A program made the position numbers and the translations under genes. A stretch of DNA of 64,000 nt from Tateyamaria sp. syn59 (GTDB lineage Bacteria; Pseudomonadota; Alphaproteobacteria; Rhodobacterales; Rhodobacteraceae). The notes under the pieces are model-generated. The model was not told where the DNA came from. It did no database searches and worked only from the letters and a program-made list of their open reading frames with translations. The DNA is taken from NCBI RefSeq assembly GCF_007995245.1, contig NZ_VCBA01000004.1, forward strand, positions 62,001-126,000. The letters are read 5' to 3'. The first letter of the stretch is position 1, and the number at the start of each line of letters is the position of its first letter. Positions 26,555 through 35,299 of this stretch are shown one piece after another.

Positions 26555-27943
26555 TCACTGCGCGCGGTGCGTCAGGATATGCGCCTTGAGCGCGTCAAGA
26601 TCGTTCGGCACCCGCGTCAGCCGTTCCGCGCGTTCATACAGGTCTGCCATCCTAGGTGGAAGGGGGGGCGTGATACCCGTTGCCGCCTCGACCGCCGCCG
26701 GGAACTTGGCAGGGTGCGCCGTAGCCAGCGTGATCATAGGCGTGCCTGCGACGCGTTCGATGTCGGCAACATGAACGCCAACGGCCGAATGCGGGCAGAG
26801 CAGTTCGCCGCTGGCTTTCAACGACACGCTGATCTGCGCGCTCGTTTCTTCTTCGGACACCCGACCCGAGGCATAATGCTCCTGCAGAACCTGCATCGCA
26901 CCCTGGCTGACATCGAACCCGCCCTGCTTCAACTCGTCCATCAGCTGCGCAACCGCCGCGCCGTCCCGATCGTAGGCGTCAAAGAGCGCGCGCTCGAAAT
27001 TCGAGCTGACCTGGATGTCCATCGACGGGCTGATCGACGGGATCGTTTCGCCCTTGTGATAGCCGTGCCCGCTCAGACACCGATGCAAGATGTCGTTCTG
27101 GTTCGTGGCCACAACCAGCTTGTCGATCTGCAGGCCCATCCGCTTGGCAATGTAGCCCGCAAAGATGTCGCCGAAGTTTCCGGTGGGCACAGTGAAACTG
27201 ACCTTGCGACGTGGCGCACCAACAGAAACAGCTGCGGAGAAATAGTAAACCACCTGCGCCAGTACACGCGCCCAGTTGATCGAGTTCACGCCGGCAAGGG
27301 CAACGCCGTCGCGGAACTCGAAGTCGTTGAACATGTCTTTCAGACGGGCCTGGCAGTCGTCGAAATCCCCTTCGACCGCCAGCGCGTGTACATTGCTTTC
27401 CGTGGGCGTCGTCATCTGGCGGCGCTGCACTTCGCTGACGCGGCCATGGGGGTAGAGGATAAACACATCGACGTTGTCGAGGCCGCGGAACGCCTCGATC
27501 GCGGCCGAACCAGTGTCGCCGCTTGTGGCGCCGACAATGGTGACGCGTTGATTGCGGCGCTTGAGGGCGGTCTGGAACAGCTGACCAATGAGCTGCATGG
27601 CGAAGTCCTTGAAGGCCAGCGTTGGCCCATGGAACAGCTCAAGCAGGAAGTGTCCCTGGTCCAGTTGCACCAGCGGTGCGCGAGCGGCATGGCCAAAACC
27701 CGCATAGGCGCGGTCGATGCAGGCGCGGAACTCTTCGTCAGTAAACGTGTCACCGACAAAGGGGCGCATGACGGTATACGCGATCTCTTCGTAGGGCTGT
27801 CCCTCCATCCCTGCGATGGTCGCGTCGTCCAGGGTCGGGATCGTTTCGGGCACGTACAGGCCGCCATCCCGGGCCAGTCCCGTCAGCATCGTGTCTTCAA
27901 AGGTCAGCGCGGGGGCTTGGCCACGGGTCGAGATGTAGCGCAT
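26555..27943 (-). CDS. thrC: Threonine synthase
   Basis: ThrC converts O-phosphohomoserine to threonine with pyridoxal phosphate. Its 462 aa match the longer bacterial/fungal class. The N-terminus MRYISTRGQAPALTFEDTML and the PLP lysine K112 in HGPTLAFKDFAMQLIG are diagnostic. GATSGDTGSAAIEAF and VPTGNFGDIFAGYIAKRMG form the phosphate and cofactor pockets. It lies between surf1 (14 bases upstream) and the M16 gene, all on the minus strand, so the cytochrome oxidase assembly operon may run into it. Confidence 0.97.
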   Translation of the reverse strand: MRYISTRGQAPALTFEDTMLTGLARDGGLYVPETIPTLDDATIAGMEGQPYEEIAYTVMRPFVGDTFTDEEFRACIDRAYAGFGHAARAPLVQLDQGHFLLELFHGPTLAFKDFAMQLIGQLFQTALKRRNQRVTIVGATSGDTGSAAIEAFRGLDNVDVFILYPHGRVSEVQRRQMTTPTESNVHALAVEGDFDDCQARLKDMFNDFEFRDGVALAGVNSINWARVLAQVVYYFSAAVSVGAPRRKVSFTVPTGNFGDIFAGYIAKRMGLQIDKLVVATNQNDILHRCLSGHGYHKGETIPSISPSMDIQVSSNFERALFDAYDRDGAAVAQLMDELKQGGFDVSQGAMQVLQEHYASGRVSEEETSAQISVSLKASGELLCPHSAVGVHVADIERVAGTPMITLATAHPAKFPAAVEAATGITPPLPPRMADLYERAERLTRVPNDLDALKAHILTHRAQ

Positions 27944-27956
27944 CTTGTCGTCTTTC

Positions 27957-28631
27957 TCAGCGCGGGCTGCGGTTGGTGCGCAGCACGAAATAGGCAGTCA
28001 TGAACACCCAGATCGCCGCCAGCGAAAACCAGGTGATTGCGTATTGCAGGTGATCGTTCGGAATGCCAGCGGTGTCTACGGGCCAGGGCGTCACGCCAAG
28101 GTCATTTTCCGGCGTCTGCCGCAGCACGATCAGGACGGGTTGCGTGCCCAGCACATCGGCCATCGCAGGCACGTCGCGGGCAAACCACAAGTTGTTGTCC
28201 AGATCCGGTGCAGGTGTGAAACTGTCCGCCTCGTTCGGTGCGTCGAGATTGCCGACAAGTGTCACCTGCGCGTCAGGCGCACCCGGCACCGGCACCTCAT
28301 CCGGCAGCCAGCCGGTGTCGATCAGGACAGGTCCAAAGCCGTCGGCCTCAAAAGGTCGTATGATCCGGTGCACGGCACCCGTTGTCTTGCGCGATGCGAG
28401 CATGCGGATGTGATCGGGGCCGAACGTACCTGTCGCCTCGACCGGCGCATAGCGTTGGAACTGCGGGTTCACGGCCTCGGTCAGTGACGTCGGAGTGGCG
28501 TCGATCTGCGCCTCGATCCGGCCCAAAAGGTCCTGTTTCCAGGCAAGGCGTTGCACCTGCCAGACGCCAAGGCTGATCAGGATGCCCGCCCCCATCAGGC
28601 CGAAGGTCAGGAGAAAAAGGTAGCGACGCAT
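27957..28631 (-). CDS. SURF1 family cytochrome c oxidase assembly protein
   Basis: The protein has 224 aa. It has the SURF1 topology: one hydrophobic helix near the N-terminus (FLLTFGLMGAGILISLGVWQVQRL) and one near the C-terminus (AITWFSLAAIWVFMTAYFVL), with a periplasmic domain between. The family segments GVWQVQRLAWK, then VLIDTGWLPDE and LQYAITWFSLA, are visible. SURF1 helps insert haem a into subunit I. It follows ctaE after a strong hairpin, so it may be expressed at a lower level than the oxidase subunits. Confidence 0.92.
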   Translation of the reverse strand: MRRYLFLLTFGLMGAGILISLGVWQVQRLAWKQDLLGRIEAQIDATPTSLTEAVNPQFQRYAPVEATGTFGPDHIRMLASRKTTGAVHRIIRPFEADGFGPVLIDTGWLPDEVPVPGAPDAQVTLVGNLDAPNEADSFTPAPDLDNNLWFARDVPAMADVLGTQPVLIVLRQTPENDLGVTPWPVDTAGIPNDHLQYAITWFSLAAIWVFMTAYFVLRTNRSPR

Positions 28632-28658
28632 GCGCGCAAGTGCCCTCTGAACATGTGA

Positions 28659-28683
28659 AAAGCGCGCGGAAACCGCGCGCTTT
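28659..28683 (-). terminator. Terminator/attenuator between ctaE and surf1
   Basis: An 11-bp perfect stem, AAAGCGCGCGG with CCGCGCGCTTT, has a 3-nt loop, and the minus strand ends in TTTT. It lies between the ctaE stop (28707) and the surf1 start (28631), so it would reduce read-through from ctaE into surf1. Confidence 0.75.
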
Positions 28684-28706
28684 GACCTTGGTGCGGTGAC
28701 CGCGGT

Positions 28707-29564
28707 TTAGTGGTCGAGACCCGGCATCGTGCCGACGCCCCAGATGTAGACTGCAAAGAACAGGAACAGCCACACCACGTCAACAAAGTGCCAGTACCAG
28801 GCTGCTGCCTCAAAGCCGATGTGCTTTTCGGCAGAGAAGTGACCCTTCATCGCACGCAGCAGGCACACGAACAGGAAGATGGTGCCGATGATCACGTGCA
28901 CACCGTGGAAACCAGTGGCCATGAAGAAGTTCGAGAAGAACTTGTCGCCGCCAAACTCCCAGCCTTGGTACAGCAGGTAGGAGTATTCATAGGCTTGGAA
29001 GAAGGTGAAGAGGATGCCCAGAACAACGGCAATGGCCAGACCGTTGACCACGTCCTTGCGCGCGCCGCCATGCACCAGAGCGTGGTGTGCCCAAGTCACT
29101 GCACAGCCGGACAGCAGCAAGATCAGCGTATTGATCAGAGGCAAGTGGAACGCATCAACATGGTAGATTTCCGGCTGGATGTACTCGGAGCCGACGTACT
29201 CGCTCATCGGGTACATCGCGTGCTTGAAGAACGACCAGAACCATGCCGCGAAGAACATCACTTCGGACATGATGAACAGAATGAACCCATAGCGCAGGCC
29301 GATGCGCACAACTGGCGTGTGATCGCCAATGCGACTTTCGGCTACCACGTCAGCCCACCAGCCGAACATGGTGTACAGTACGGCCACAAAGCCGATCAGG
29401 AACAGCCACGGGCCGCTCAGCTCAATCGACTGGAACAGGATCGTCATGCCACCTGACATCCAGGCAACGGCGCCAAACAGCATGATGAAGGCGGCCAGTG
29501 CCGACAAAAGGGGCCAGGTCGATGGCGCAAGAATGTGGTAGTCGTGATTTTTTGCGTGGGCCAT
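28707..29564 (-). CDS. ctaE: Cytochrome c oxidase subunit III
   Basis: This 285-aa inner-membrane subunit of the aa3-type oxidase has seven hydrophobic segments. The family start is [16 protein letters not shown]. Further marks are [18 protein letters not shown], the histidine-rich [18 protein letters not shown] and the C-terminal [21 protein letters not shown]. It lies 10 bases from ctaG in the operon ctaC-ctaB-small ORF-ctaG-ctaE. Subunit I (ctaD) is not in the window, as is common in alphaproteobacteria. Confidence 0.97.
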   Translation of the reverse strand: MAHAKNHDYHILAPSTWPLLSALAAFIMLFGAVAWMSGGMTILFQSIELSGPWLFLIGFVAVLYTMFGWWADVVAESRIGDHTPVVRIGLRYGFILFIMSEVMFFAAWFWSFFKHAMYPMSEYVGSEYIQPEIYHVDAFHLPLINTLILLLSGCAVTWAHHALVHGGARKDVVNGLAIAVVLGILFTFFQAYEYSYLLYQGWEFGGDKFFSNFFMATGFHGVHVIIGTIFLFVCLLRAMKGHFSAEKHIGFEAAAWYWHFVDVVWLFLFFAVYIWGVGTMPGLDH

Positions 29565-29574
29565 AGTCCGTCCC

Positions 29575-30153
29575 TTAGTTCAGGTTTGTGTCGTCCGCCT
29601 GCTCAAGCGCGGCATAGCCTTCGGGCAGGTCGATTTGGTAAAAAGTGTAGCTCAGCGTGATCGTGTGCACGTATTTCGCATCGCGGTCGGTGACGATCTC
29701 AGGATCCACATAGAAGGTGACGGGCATCATCACCCGCTCGCCCGGCTGCAGCACCTGCTCTTCAAAGCAGAAGCAGTCAATCTTGGAAAAGAAACCGCCC
29801 GCTTCGTACGGTGCCACGTTGTAGCTGGCAGAGCCTGCGACAGGCTTGTCCGTTGGATTGTAGGCTTCGTAGAACGCCAGGCCTGTTTCCCCGATGCGCA
29901 ATTCCATCTCGCGCACTTCCGGCGTGAACTGCCACGGCATATGGCGTTCCAGCGAGGCGTCGAAGCGGACCTTGATCGTCTGATCCAGGATGTCTTCGTT
30001 TGCGACCTCCGACACGCCGGGCGTGCCACCAAAGCCGGTCACACGGCAAAACCAGTCGTAGAACGGCACCGACGCCCAGGCCAATCCACCCATGACGACG
30101 ACAAGCCCGACCGTTTGTGCCACTGTTTTCGTTGGACCTTCCAGACGCATCAT
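29575..30153 (-). CDS. ctaG: Cytochrome c oxidase assembly protein CtaG (Cox11)
   Basis: CtaG delivers copper to the CuB site of subunit I. The protein has 192 aa with one N-terminal membrane helix ([22 protein letters not shown]) followed by a periplasmic beta domain. The copper-binding CFCF motif lies in [16 protein letters not shown] and is followed by [10 protein letters not shown], as in the family. Its ATG overlaps the stop of the upstream 53-aa gene as ATGA. Confidence 0.96.
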   Translation of the reverse strand: MMRLEGPTKTVAQTVGLVVVMGGLAWASVPFYDWFCRVTGFGGTPGVSEVANEDILDQTIKVRFDASLERHMPWQFTPEVREMELRIGETGLAFYEAYNPTDKPVAGSASYNVAPYEAGGFFSKIDCFCFEEQVLQPGERVMMPVTFYVDPEIVTDRDAKYVHTITLSYTFYQIDLPEGYAALEQADDTNLN

Positions 30154-30311
30154 TGCCCCTCCTCGATCTGGGGCAGTTCAAAATCACCACCCGTGATCTT
30201 CACAAAAGTGAGTGCCAGGATCAGCACGACAAATCCTGCCAGCATCAGACCCACACCTACATTGCGCCCCTTGCGGCGCTGGTGGATTTCGTGTTCCGCG
30301 CGAATGGTCAT
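30150..30311 (-). CDS. 53-aa single-helix membrane protein in the cytochrome oxidase operon
   Basis: This small gene fills the space between ctaB and ctaG exactly. Its ATG overlaps the ctaB stop and its TGA overlaps the ctaG start, both as ATGA. The product begins MTIRAEHEIHQRRKGRN, a charged cytoplasmic start, followed by one membrane helix (VGVGLMLAGFVVLILALTFV) and a short acidic tail. Small proteins of this type occur at this position in related bacteria and are sometimes called CoxF-like. I infer a role in oxidase assembly or stability from position alone. Confidence 0.85.
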   Translation of the reverse strand: MTIRAEHEIHQRRKGRNVGVGLMLAGFVVLILALTFVKITGGDFELPQIEEGQ

Positions 30312-31246
30312 GCCCAGATCCCCCAGGATACAGGCAACATCGCCTCAACCAGGATCGCGACGAAATGCAGGAACAGGTACAGAAGCGACAGCTTGAAGAA
30401 CGCCTTTTCAACGCGGTAGCCGTCAGCCTCCGCCGCCGCCTCATCGCGACGCCAGATGTCAAACGCGCCTTTCAGGAACAGGGCGTTCAACACGATTGCG
30501 ACGGTCAGATAGACCGGCCCGCCAATCGCCGTAAACGCAGTGCCCACGGCCAGACCGACGAGCAGGACGGTATAGACTAGAATGTGCATCCGCGTGGCTT
30601 TGCGCCCATGTGTCACGGTCAGCATCGGGACGCCCGCATCCTCGTAGTCCGACTTCATAAACAACGCCAAGGCCCAGAAATGCGGCGGCGTCCACATAAA
30701 GATCAGGGCAAACATCAGCCATGCCTCAACCGACATCGAACCGGTTGCGACGACCCAGCCGATCACCGGCGGGAATGCGCCCGCAGCGCCACCGATCACG
30801 ATGTTCTGCGGTGTCAGACGCTTCAGCCACATCGAGTAGACGACGGCGTAGAAAAAGATAGTGAATGCCAGAAGGCCAGCCGCCAGCAAGTTGGCACTGA
30901 GCGCCAGCATCATCACAGACATGCCGGATAGTGCGACGCCCAGAACTTTGGCTTCGTCCGGCGTGACCTTGCCCGCAGGGATGGGCCGTTTTGCGGTCCG
31001 TTTCATCACGGCGTCGATGTCGGCGTCCCACCACATATTCAACGCGCCAGAGGCACCTGCCCCAATCGCGACAAACAGAATGGATGCAAACGCAATGACC
31101 GGGTGCACCGAAACGGGTGCTGCCAGCAAACCAACAAGCGCCGTGAAAACCACCAGCGACATGACGCGCGGCTTCAGCAGCGCGAAGTAGTCACCCAACG
31201 ACGCTTCGTTGTCGTAGCTTTGCGCCTGATAGCTGATATCGGTCAT
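30308..31246 (-). CDS. ctaB: Haem o synthase (protohaem IX farnesyltransferase)
   Basis: CtaB adds a farnesyl group to haem b, giving haem o, the precursor of haem a. The protein has 312 aa and about eight to nine membrane segments. The prenyltransferase motif is NMWWDADIDAVMKRTAKRP and the second polar motif is MWTPPHFWALALFMKSDYEDAGVPML. It lies 60 bases after ctaC and overlaps the following 53-aa gene. Confidence 0.97.
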   Translation of the reverse strand: MTDISYQAQSYDNEASLGDYFALLKPRVMSLVVFTALVGLLAAPVSVHPVIAFASILFVAIGAGASGALNMWWDADIDAVMKRTAKRPIPAGKVTPDEAKVLGVALSGMSVMMLALSANLLAAGLLAFTIFFYAVVYSMWLKRLTPQNIVIGGAAGAFPPVIGWVVATGSMSVEAWLMFALIFMWTPPHFWALALFMKSDYEDAGVPMLTVTHGRKATRMHILVYTVLLVGLAVGTAFTAIGGPVYLTVAIVLNALFLKGAFDIWRRDEAAAEADGYRVEKAFFKLSLLYLFLHFVAILVEAMLPVSWGIWA

Positions 31247-31306
31247 TGCGTTCCCGTTGATCTCAAGACAAAGGCGGCGGGAGCACCCCGCCGCGCAATC
31301 GCATTA

Positions 31307-32206
31307 TCAGTTGGTCAGAACCTGGCGCACGTCGACATAGTCACCGCTCTCGCGGTTGGCGTCGAGCCATGCCTCGTAGGCGTCTTCGCTCACAACCTTC
31401 ACTGCAATTGGCATGTACGCATGCGCGATACCGCACAATTCCGAACACTGACCGAAGTAAATGCCTTCCTTTTCAGGCTGGAACCATAGCTCGGCCAGAC
31501 GACCAGGCACGGCGTCTTGCTTCACGCCAAAGGCGGGGATGGTCCATGAGTGGATCACATCTGCGCCCGTCACCTGCATCACGATCGTCTTGCCAACCGG
31601 CACGACGACGGCTGTGTCTGTCGCCAGCAGGAAATCCTGCTCGGAGTAACCGGCTTCAACGAGCTGCGCCCGCACTTCATCGTTGATGGCATAGTTATAG
31701 GGCAATTCGGAATCGAGCGGCGCAGTTGCCGGCGCACCAATCATGTAGCTGTCGAACGAGATATCCTCGTCCACGTACTCATATCCCCAGAACCACTGAT
31801 AGCCTGTGACCTTGATGGTCACGTCCCCTTCCGGGATCTCCTGCTGGTGGAACAGCGTCGGCAGCGAGAACGCACCGATGAACACCAGGATGACAATCGG
31901 AACGACGGTCCACGCAATCTCGACCGGGGTGTTGTGCGTAAAGCTGGCTGGCTCAGGGTTGCGCTTGCGGTTATACCGCACGATGACCCACGCCAGCAGG
32001 CCGGTCACAAACAGCGTAATCAGGGTGATGATGACAAGGATCATACCATCGAGCCACTGCAGGCGGCGGGCAATCTCCGTTGCCGCCGGTTGGAAGCCCA
32101 TGCCCCCATCGACGGGGCGGCCAATCACCTCAAGGCTGTCCTGCGCCCAGGCTGGGGCGGCAGCAAGGGCGCTCAGCACACCCGAAATCGAGAAAAGCTT
32201 TTTCAT
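31307..32206 (-). CDS. ctaC: Cytochrome c oxidase subunit II
   Basis: Subunit II carries the CuA centre that accepts electrons from cytochrome c. I chose the ATG at 32206 (299 aa, starting [21 protein letters not shown]), since this gives a proper signal peptide and has AGGA upstream; an ATG ten codons earlier has no binding site. Two membrane helices follow ([20 protein letters not shown] and [15 protein letters not shown]). The aromatic region [10 protein letters not shown] and the CuA motif [12 protein letters not shown] are intact. It is the first gene of the cta cluster, divergent from tldD. Confidence 0.96.
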   Translation of the reverse strand: MKKLFSISGVLSALAAAPAWAQDSLEVIGRPVDGGMGFQPAATEIARRLQWLDGMILVIITLITLFVTGLLAWVIVRYNRKRNPEPASFTHNTPVEIAWTVVPIVILVFIGAFSLPTLFHQQEIPEGDVTIKVTGYQWFWGYEYVDEDISFDSYMIGAPATAPLDSELPYNYAINDEVRAQLVEAGYSEQDFLLATDTAVVVPVGKTIVMQVTGADVIHSWTIPAFGVKQDAVPGRLAELWFQPEKEGIYFGQCSELCGIAHAYMPIAVKVVSEDAYEAWLDANRESGDYVDVRQVLTN

Positions 32207-32392
32207 CTGGTCGTCCTGATCTTGATTGATCATCATGTGTGAGGAGAAAGGCCACAGCGCGCACTGCTTCCGCCTCCCGTTGTATTGTCGCGACTAACAA
32301 TCATATTCTCGCTTCAAGATAAAGACGTAAGGGGCGCGTCAAACGGACGCTTGCCGTGGCGAAATGCCCCACTGCATACCGGAGTATACCAG

Positions 32393-33814
32393 ATGAACGA
32401 CGCCCCTTTTGCCCCATTGGATCACGACATTGATCGCGGCGTGGCCCTGCAGATTTTGCGCGACGCAACAGCGGGGGCGGACGATGGCGAATTGTTTCTG
32501 GAACGCCGCCGGTCCGAGGCGTTGGTCTATGATGACGGGCGGCTGAAGACGGCCAGCTATGACGCAGCACAGGGGTTTGGCCTGCGCGCCGTACGGGGTG
32601 AGGTTGCAGGGTATGCGCACTCCACCGAAATCTCTGAGACAGCGTTGCGCCGTGCCTCAGATACTGCGCGTCTGGCTGTGGGTGACGGCGGTGGCACGCT
32701 GGCAGATGCACCTCAACCCACCAACACGCAACTTTATACCGACAAGGATCCTATTGCCGGGGCAAGCTTTCCGGTCAAACTCGAAACGCTGAAAGAGATT
32801 GACGCCTATCTGCGCGACCTTGATTCGCGGGTGGTGCAGGTGTCTGCCTCTCTTGCAGCATCCATTCAGGAGGTTGAGATCCTGCGTCCCGAGGGCCATT
32901 CAGTGCGCGATGTACGCCCTATGACGCGGCTCAACATCTCTGTTATTGTGGAACAGAACGGCCGCCGCGAAAGCGGCAGCGCCGGAGGTGGCGGGCGCGT
33001 GGGCCTTGATGGTCTGATTGACCGTGACGACTGGCAGGCCAAGGCGAATGAAGCGCTGCGCGTGGCGGTGGTGAACCTGGATGCGGTCCCTGCCCCGGCT
33101 GGCGTGATGGACGTGGTGCTTGGCCCCGGTTGGCCCGGTATTTTGCTGCACGAGGCCATCGGTCATGGGCTTGAGGGGGATTTCAACCGCAAGGGCAGTT
33201 CCGCCTTTGCGGGCCTAATGGGCGAGCGGATCGCGGCTCCCGGCGTGACGGTGCTCGATGACGGCACCATACCGGACCGGCGGGGATCCATCACGGTGGA
33301 TGACGAGGGCACGCCGTCGGCCAAGAATACCCTGATCGAGGACGGGATTCTTGTCGGCTATATGCAGGACCGTCAGAACGCGCGCCTGATGGGAGTGAAG
33401 GCCACAGGCAACGGACGGCGTCAAAGCTATGCCCACGCGCCGATGCCGCGGATGACCAACACATACATGCTCGGCGGCGACGCCGCACCAGACGACATCG
33501 TTGCTGATTTGAAAGATGGCATTTACGCGGTTGGGTTTGGCGGTGGTCAGGTCGACATCACCAACGGCAAATTCGTGTTCTCTTGTACCGAAGCCTATCA
33601 GGTCAAAAACGGTAAAGTGGGGGCACCGGTCAACGGTGCCACCCTGATTGGCGACGGCGCGACCGCGCTCAAGCAGATCCGCGCGATTGGCAATGACATG
33701 GCCCTGGATCCCGGCATGGGAAACTGCGGTAAGGCCGGTCAGTGGGTGCCGGTTGGCGTTGGTCAACCGACATTGATGATCGGTGGATTGACAGTTGGCG
33801 GGTCCGCGACCTGA
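32393..33814 (+). CDS. tldD: Metalloprotease TldD
   Basis: TldD forms a zinc protease with TldE/PmbA that trims peptides and unfolded proteins. From the ATG at 32393 (GGAG 9 bases upstream) it has 473 aa. The active-site HEAIGH begins at residue 253 and is followed by GLEGDFNRKGSSAF; the downstream metal cysteine lies in FVFSCTEAYQV. C-terminal GNCGKAGQWVPVGVGQPTL is typical. No tldE is in the window. Confidence 0.96.
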   Translation: MNDAPFAPLDHDIDRGVALQILRDATAGADDGELFLERRRSEALVYDDGRLKTASYDAAQGFGLRAVRGEVAGYAHSTEISETALRRASDTARLAVGDGGGTLADAPQPTNTQLYTDKDPIAGASFPVKLETLKEIDAYLRDLDSRVVQVSASLAASIQEVEILRPEGHSVRDVRPMTRLNISVIVEQNGRRESGSAGGGGRVGLDGLIDRDDWQAKANEALRVAVVNLDAVPAPAGVMDVVLGPGWPGILLHEAIGHGLEGDFNRKGSSAFAGLMGERIAAPGVTVLDDGTIPDRRGSITVDDEGTPSAKNTLIEDGILVGYMQDRQNARLMGVKATGNGRRQSYAHAPMPRMTNTYMLGGDAAPDDIVADLKDGIYAVGFGGGQVDITNGKFVFSCTEAYQVKNGKVGAPVNGATLIGDGATALKQIRAIGNDMALDPGMGNCGKAGQWVPVGVGQPTLMIGGLTVGGSAT

Positions 33815-33899
33815 GTCGGTTCCAGCGGCTCCTGTGTCACACAACACATTGATTTGGTTGCACCCTCCCTATTTTAGGGGAGTGCGCGATACGTTTTTC

Positions 33900-33914
33900 G
33901 TTCTGCATTTGTTC
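33900..33914 (+). promoter_or_regulatory. LexA (SOS) box upstream of dprA
   Basis: GTTCTGCATTTGTTC matches the alphaproteobacterial LexA consensus GTTC-N7-GTTC exactly. The second GTTC is also part of a 13-bp palindrome (33911-33923). The box lies about 137 bases before the dprA start and 86 bases after the tldD stop, so SOS control of dprA, perhaps of dprA-topA, is likely. I found no other such box. Confidence 0.6.
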
Positions 33915-34050
33915 GCATCGAACTTTTTTTGGCGAATTTTTTCCTGCCAAATCAACCCTTAGGTGAGTAAGCAGCAATCCGGGCCCGTCTGTTCATGCGT
34001 TGTTAACCTTGTCGAATCTACAACATTATCAGCAACGGACGGAGCCTCGG

Positions 34051-35202
34051 ATGACTGAAAAGGATACCCATCCTTCTTCCACTCACCCCCCACTCCCACC
34101 CACCTCGGAAGACGACCAGTTCACGCGTCTCCGTCTGTTGCGCTCCCGCCGGGTCGGCATTGCAACGTATAAACGACTGCTGATTGAACACGGCACCGCG
34201 CAAAACGCGCTGGCCGCGCTACCCGAGGTAGCGCGCGCCGCGGGCGTCGAAAATTACACGCCCTGCCCAGAGGGCGTTGTCCACGCGGAGCTGAATGCCG
34301 GTCGCGCGCTCGGCGCTCATCTGGTCGCGCAGGGCGACAGCATGTATCCTGCGGCTCTGAATGAGTTGTCCGATGCACCGCCATTTCTATGGGTGCTTGG
34401 CGACGCAGGCCTATTCCAACGTCCCATGATCGCGCTGGTCGGTGCACGCAACGCGTCGTCCCTCGGGACGCGCATGGCCCGCGCGCTGGCCCGTGACCTT
34501 GGCGCCGAAGGGTATGTCGTAGTCTCCGGACTGGCCCGCGGTGTCGACGCCGCCGCGCATCTGGCGTCTCTGGATACCGGCACCATCGCGGTACAGGCAG
34601 GCGGCGTGGACACCATCTATCCCGCCGAAAACGCCAAGCTCGCCGAGGACATCGCGGCACGCGGCGCACGGACCAGCGAACAACCCATCGGTCTGCAACC
34701 CATGGCGCGACACTTTCCGGCCCGCAACCGCATTATCTCAGGCCTCGCGACCGCCACTATCGTTGTCGAGGCCGCCGCAAAATCGGGCAGTCTGATCACC
34801 GCGCGGGACGCACTTGATCTGGGTCGAGACGTGCTGGCGGTGCCAGGTCATCCGATGGATGCGCGCGCATCTGGGTGCAATATGCTTATCCGGGACGGCG
34901 CGACGCTGGTCCGTGACGCCGCCGATGTTATCGAAGCGCTTGCGCCCATCGCACCCGCGCAGGCGCCGGAATTGCCGCTAGAAGTGCCTGCACAGCCGCC
35001 CAAGGACCGTCGAACACTTCAGGAAACAGCGGCGCTGCACCAGCAAATCCTATCCCGCCTTGGCCCCTCACCCTTGGCCGAGGACCAACTGATCCGCGAC
35101 CTTGGCGCTCCGACCGCGACCGTCGCGCCCGCCCTTGTCGAGCTTGAACTTGATGGCAGTATCGACCGCGCGCCGGGGGGGCTCCTGACCCGCGCGAGTT
35201 GA
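34051..35202 (+). CDS. dprA: DNA-processing protein DprA
   Basis: DprA loads RecA on incoming single-stranded DNA during natural transformation and, in some Rhodobacterales, during uptake of gene transfer agent DNA. The ATG at 34051 (GGAG just upstream) gives 383 aa. The Rossmann-like domain shows MIALVGARNASSLGTRMA, VSGLARGVDAAAHLASL, the FPARNRIISGLA loop and SGSLITARDALDLGR. The last 60 residues form a winged-helix (DML1-like) domain. A LexA box upstream suggests damage control. topA follows on the same strand. Confidence 0.95.
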   Translation: MTEKDTHPSSTHPPLPPTSEDDQFTRLRLLRSRRVGIATYKRLLIEHGTAQNALAALPEVARAAGVENYTPCPEGVVHAELNAGRALGAHLVAQGDSMYPAALNELSDAPPFLWVLGDAGLFQRPMIALVGARNASSLGTRMARALARDLGAEGYVVVSGLARGVDAAAHLASLDTGTIAVQAGGVDTIYPAENAKLAEDIAARGARTSEQPIGLQPMARHFPARNRIISGLATATIVVEAAAKSGSLITARDALDLGRDVLAVPGHPMDARASGCNMLIRDGATLVRDAADVIEALAPIAPAQAPELPLEVPAQPPKDRRTLQETAALHQQILSRLGPSPLAEDQLIRDLGAPTATVAPALVELELDGSIDRAPGGLLTRAS

Positions 35203-35223
35203 CGCCGCTCACAGTGCACTTGT

Positions 35224-35252
35224 TGACATTCGGCCCTTGCACCCCACATGTT
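35224..35252 (+). promoter_or_regulatory. Possible promoter for topA
   Basis: A perfect TTGACA at 35224-35229 is followed 17 bases later by ACATGT, a poor -10 element. It lies in the 97-base gap before topA. This is weak evidence for a separate topA promoter. Confidence 0.25.
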
Positions 35253-35299
35253 GCGCCGCCATAGAGCAACAAATTTTCCGGTCCGAGGTCACCCAATAA

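Noticed and set aside
26381-28003. Open frame of 540 codons on the plus strand
   Set aside because: It is antisense to thrC and the M16 gene, which both have clear motifs; it has no motif of its own.
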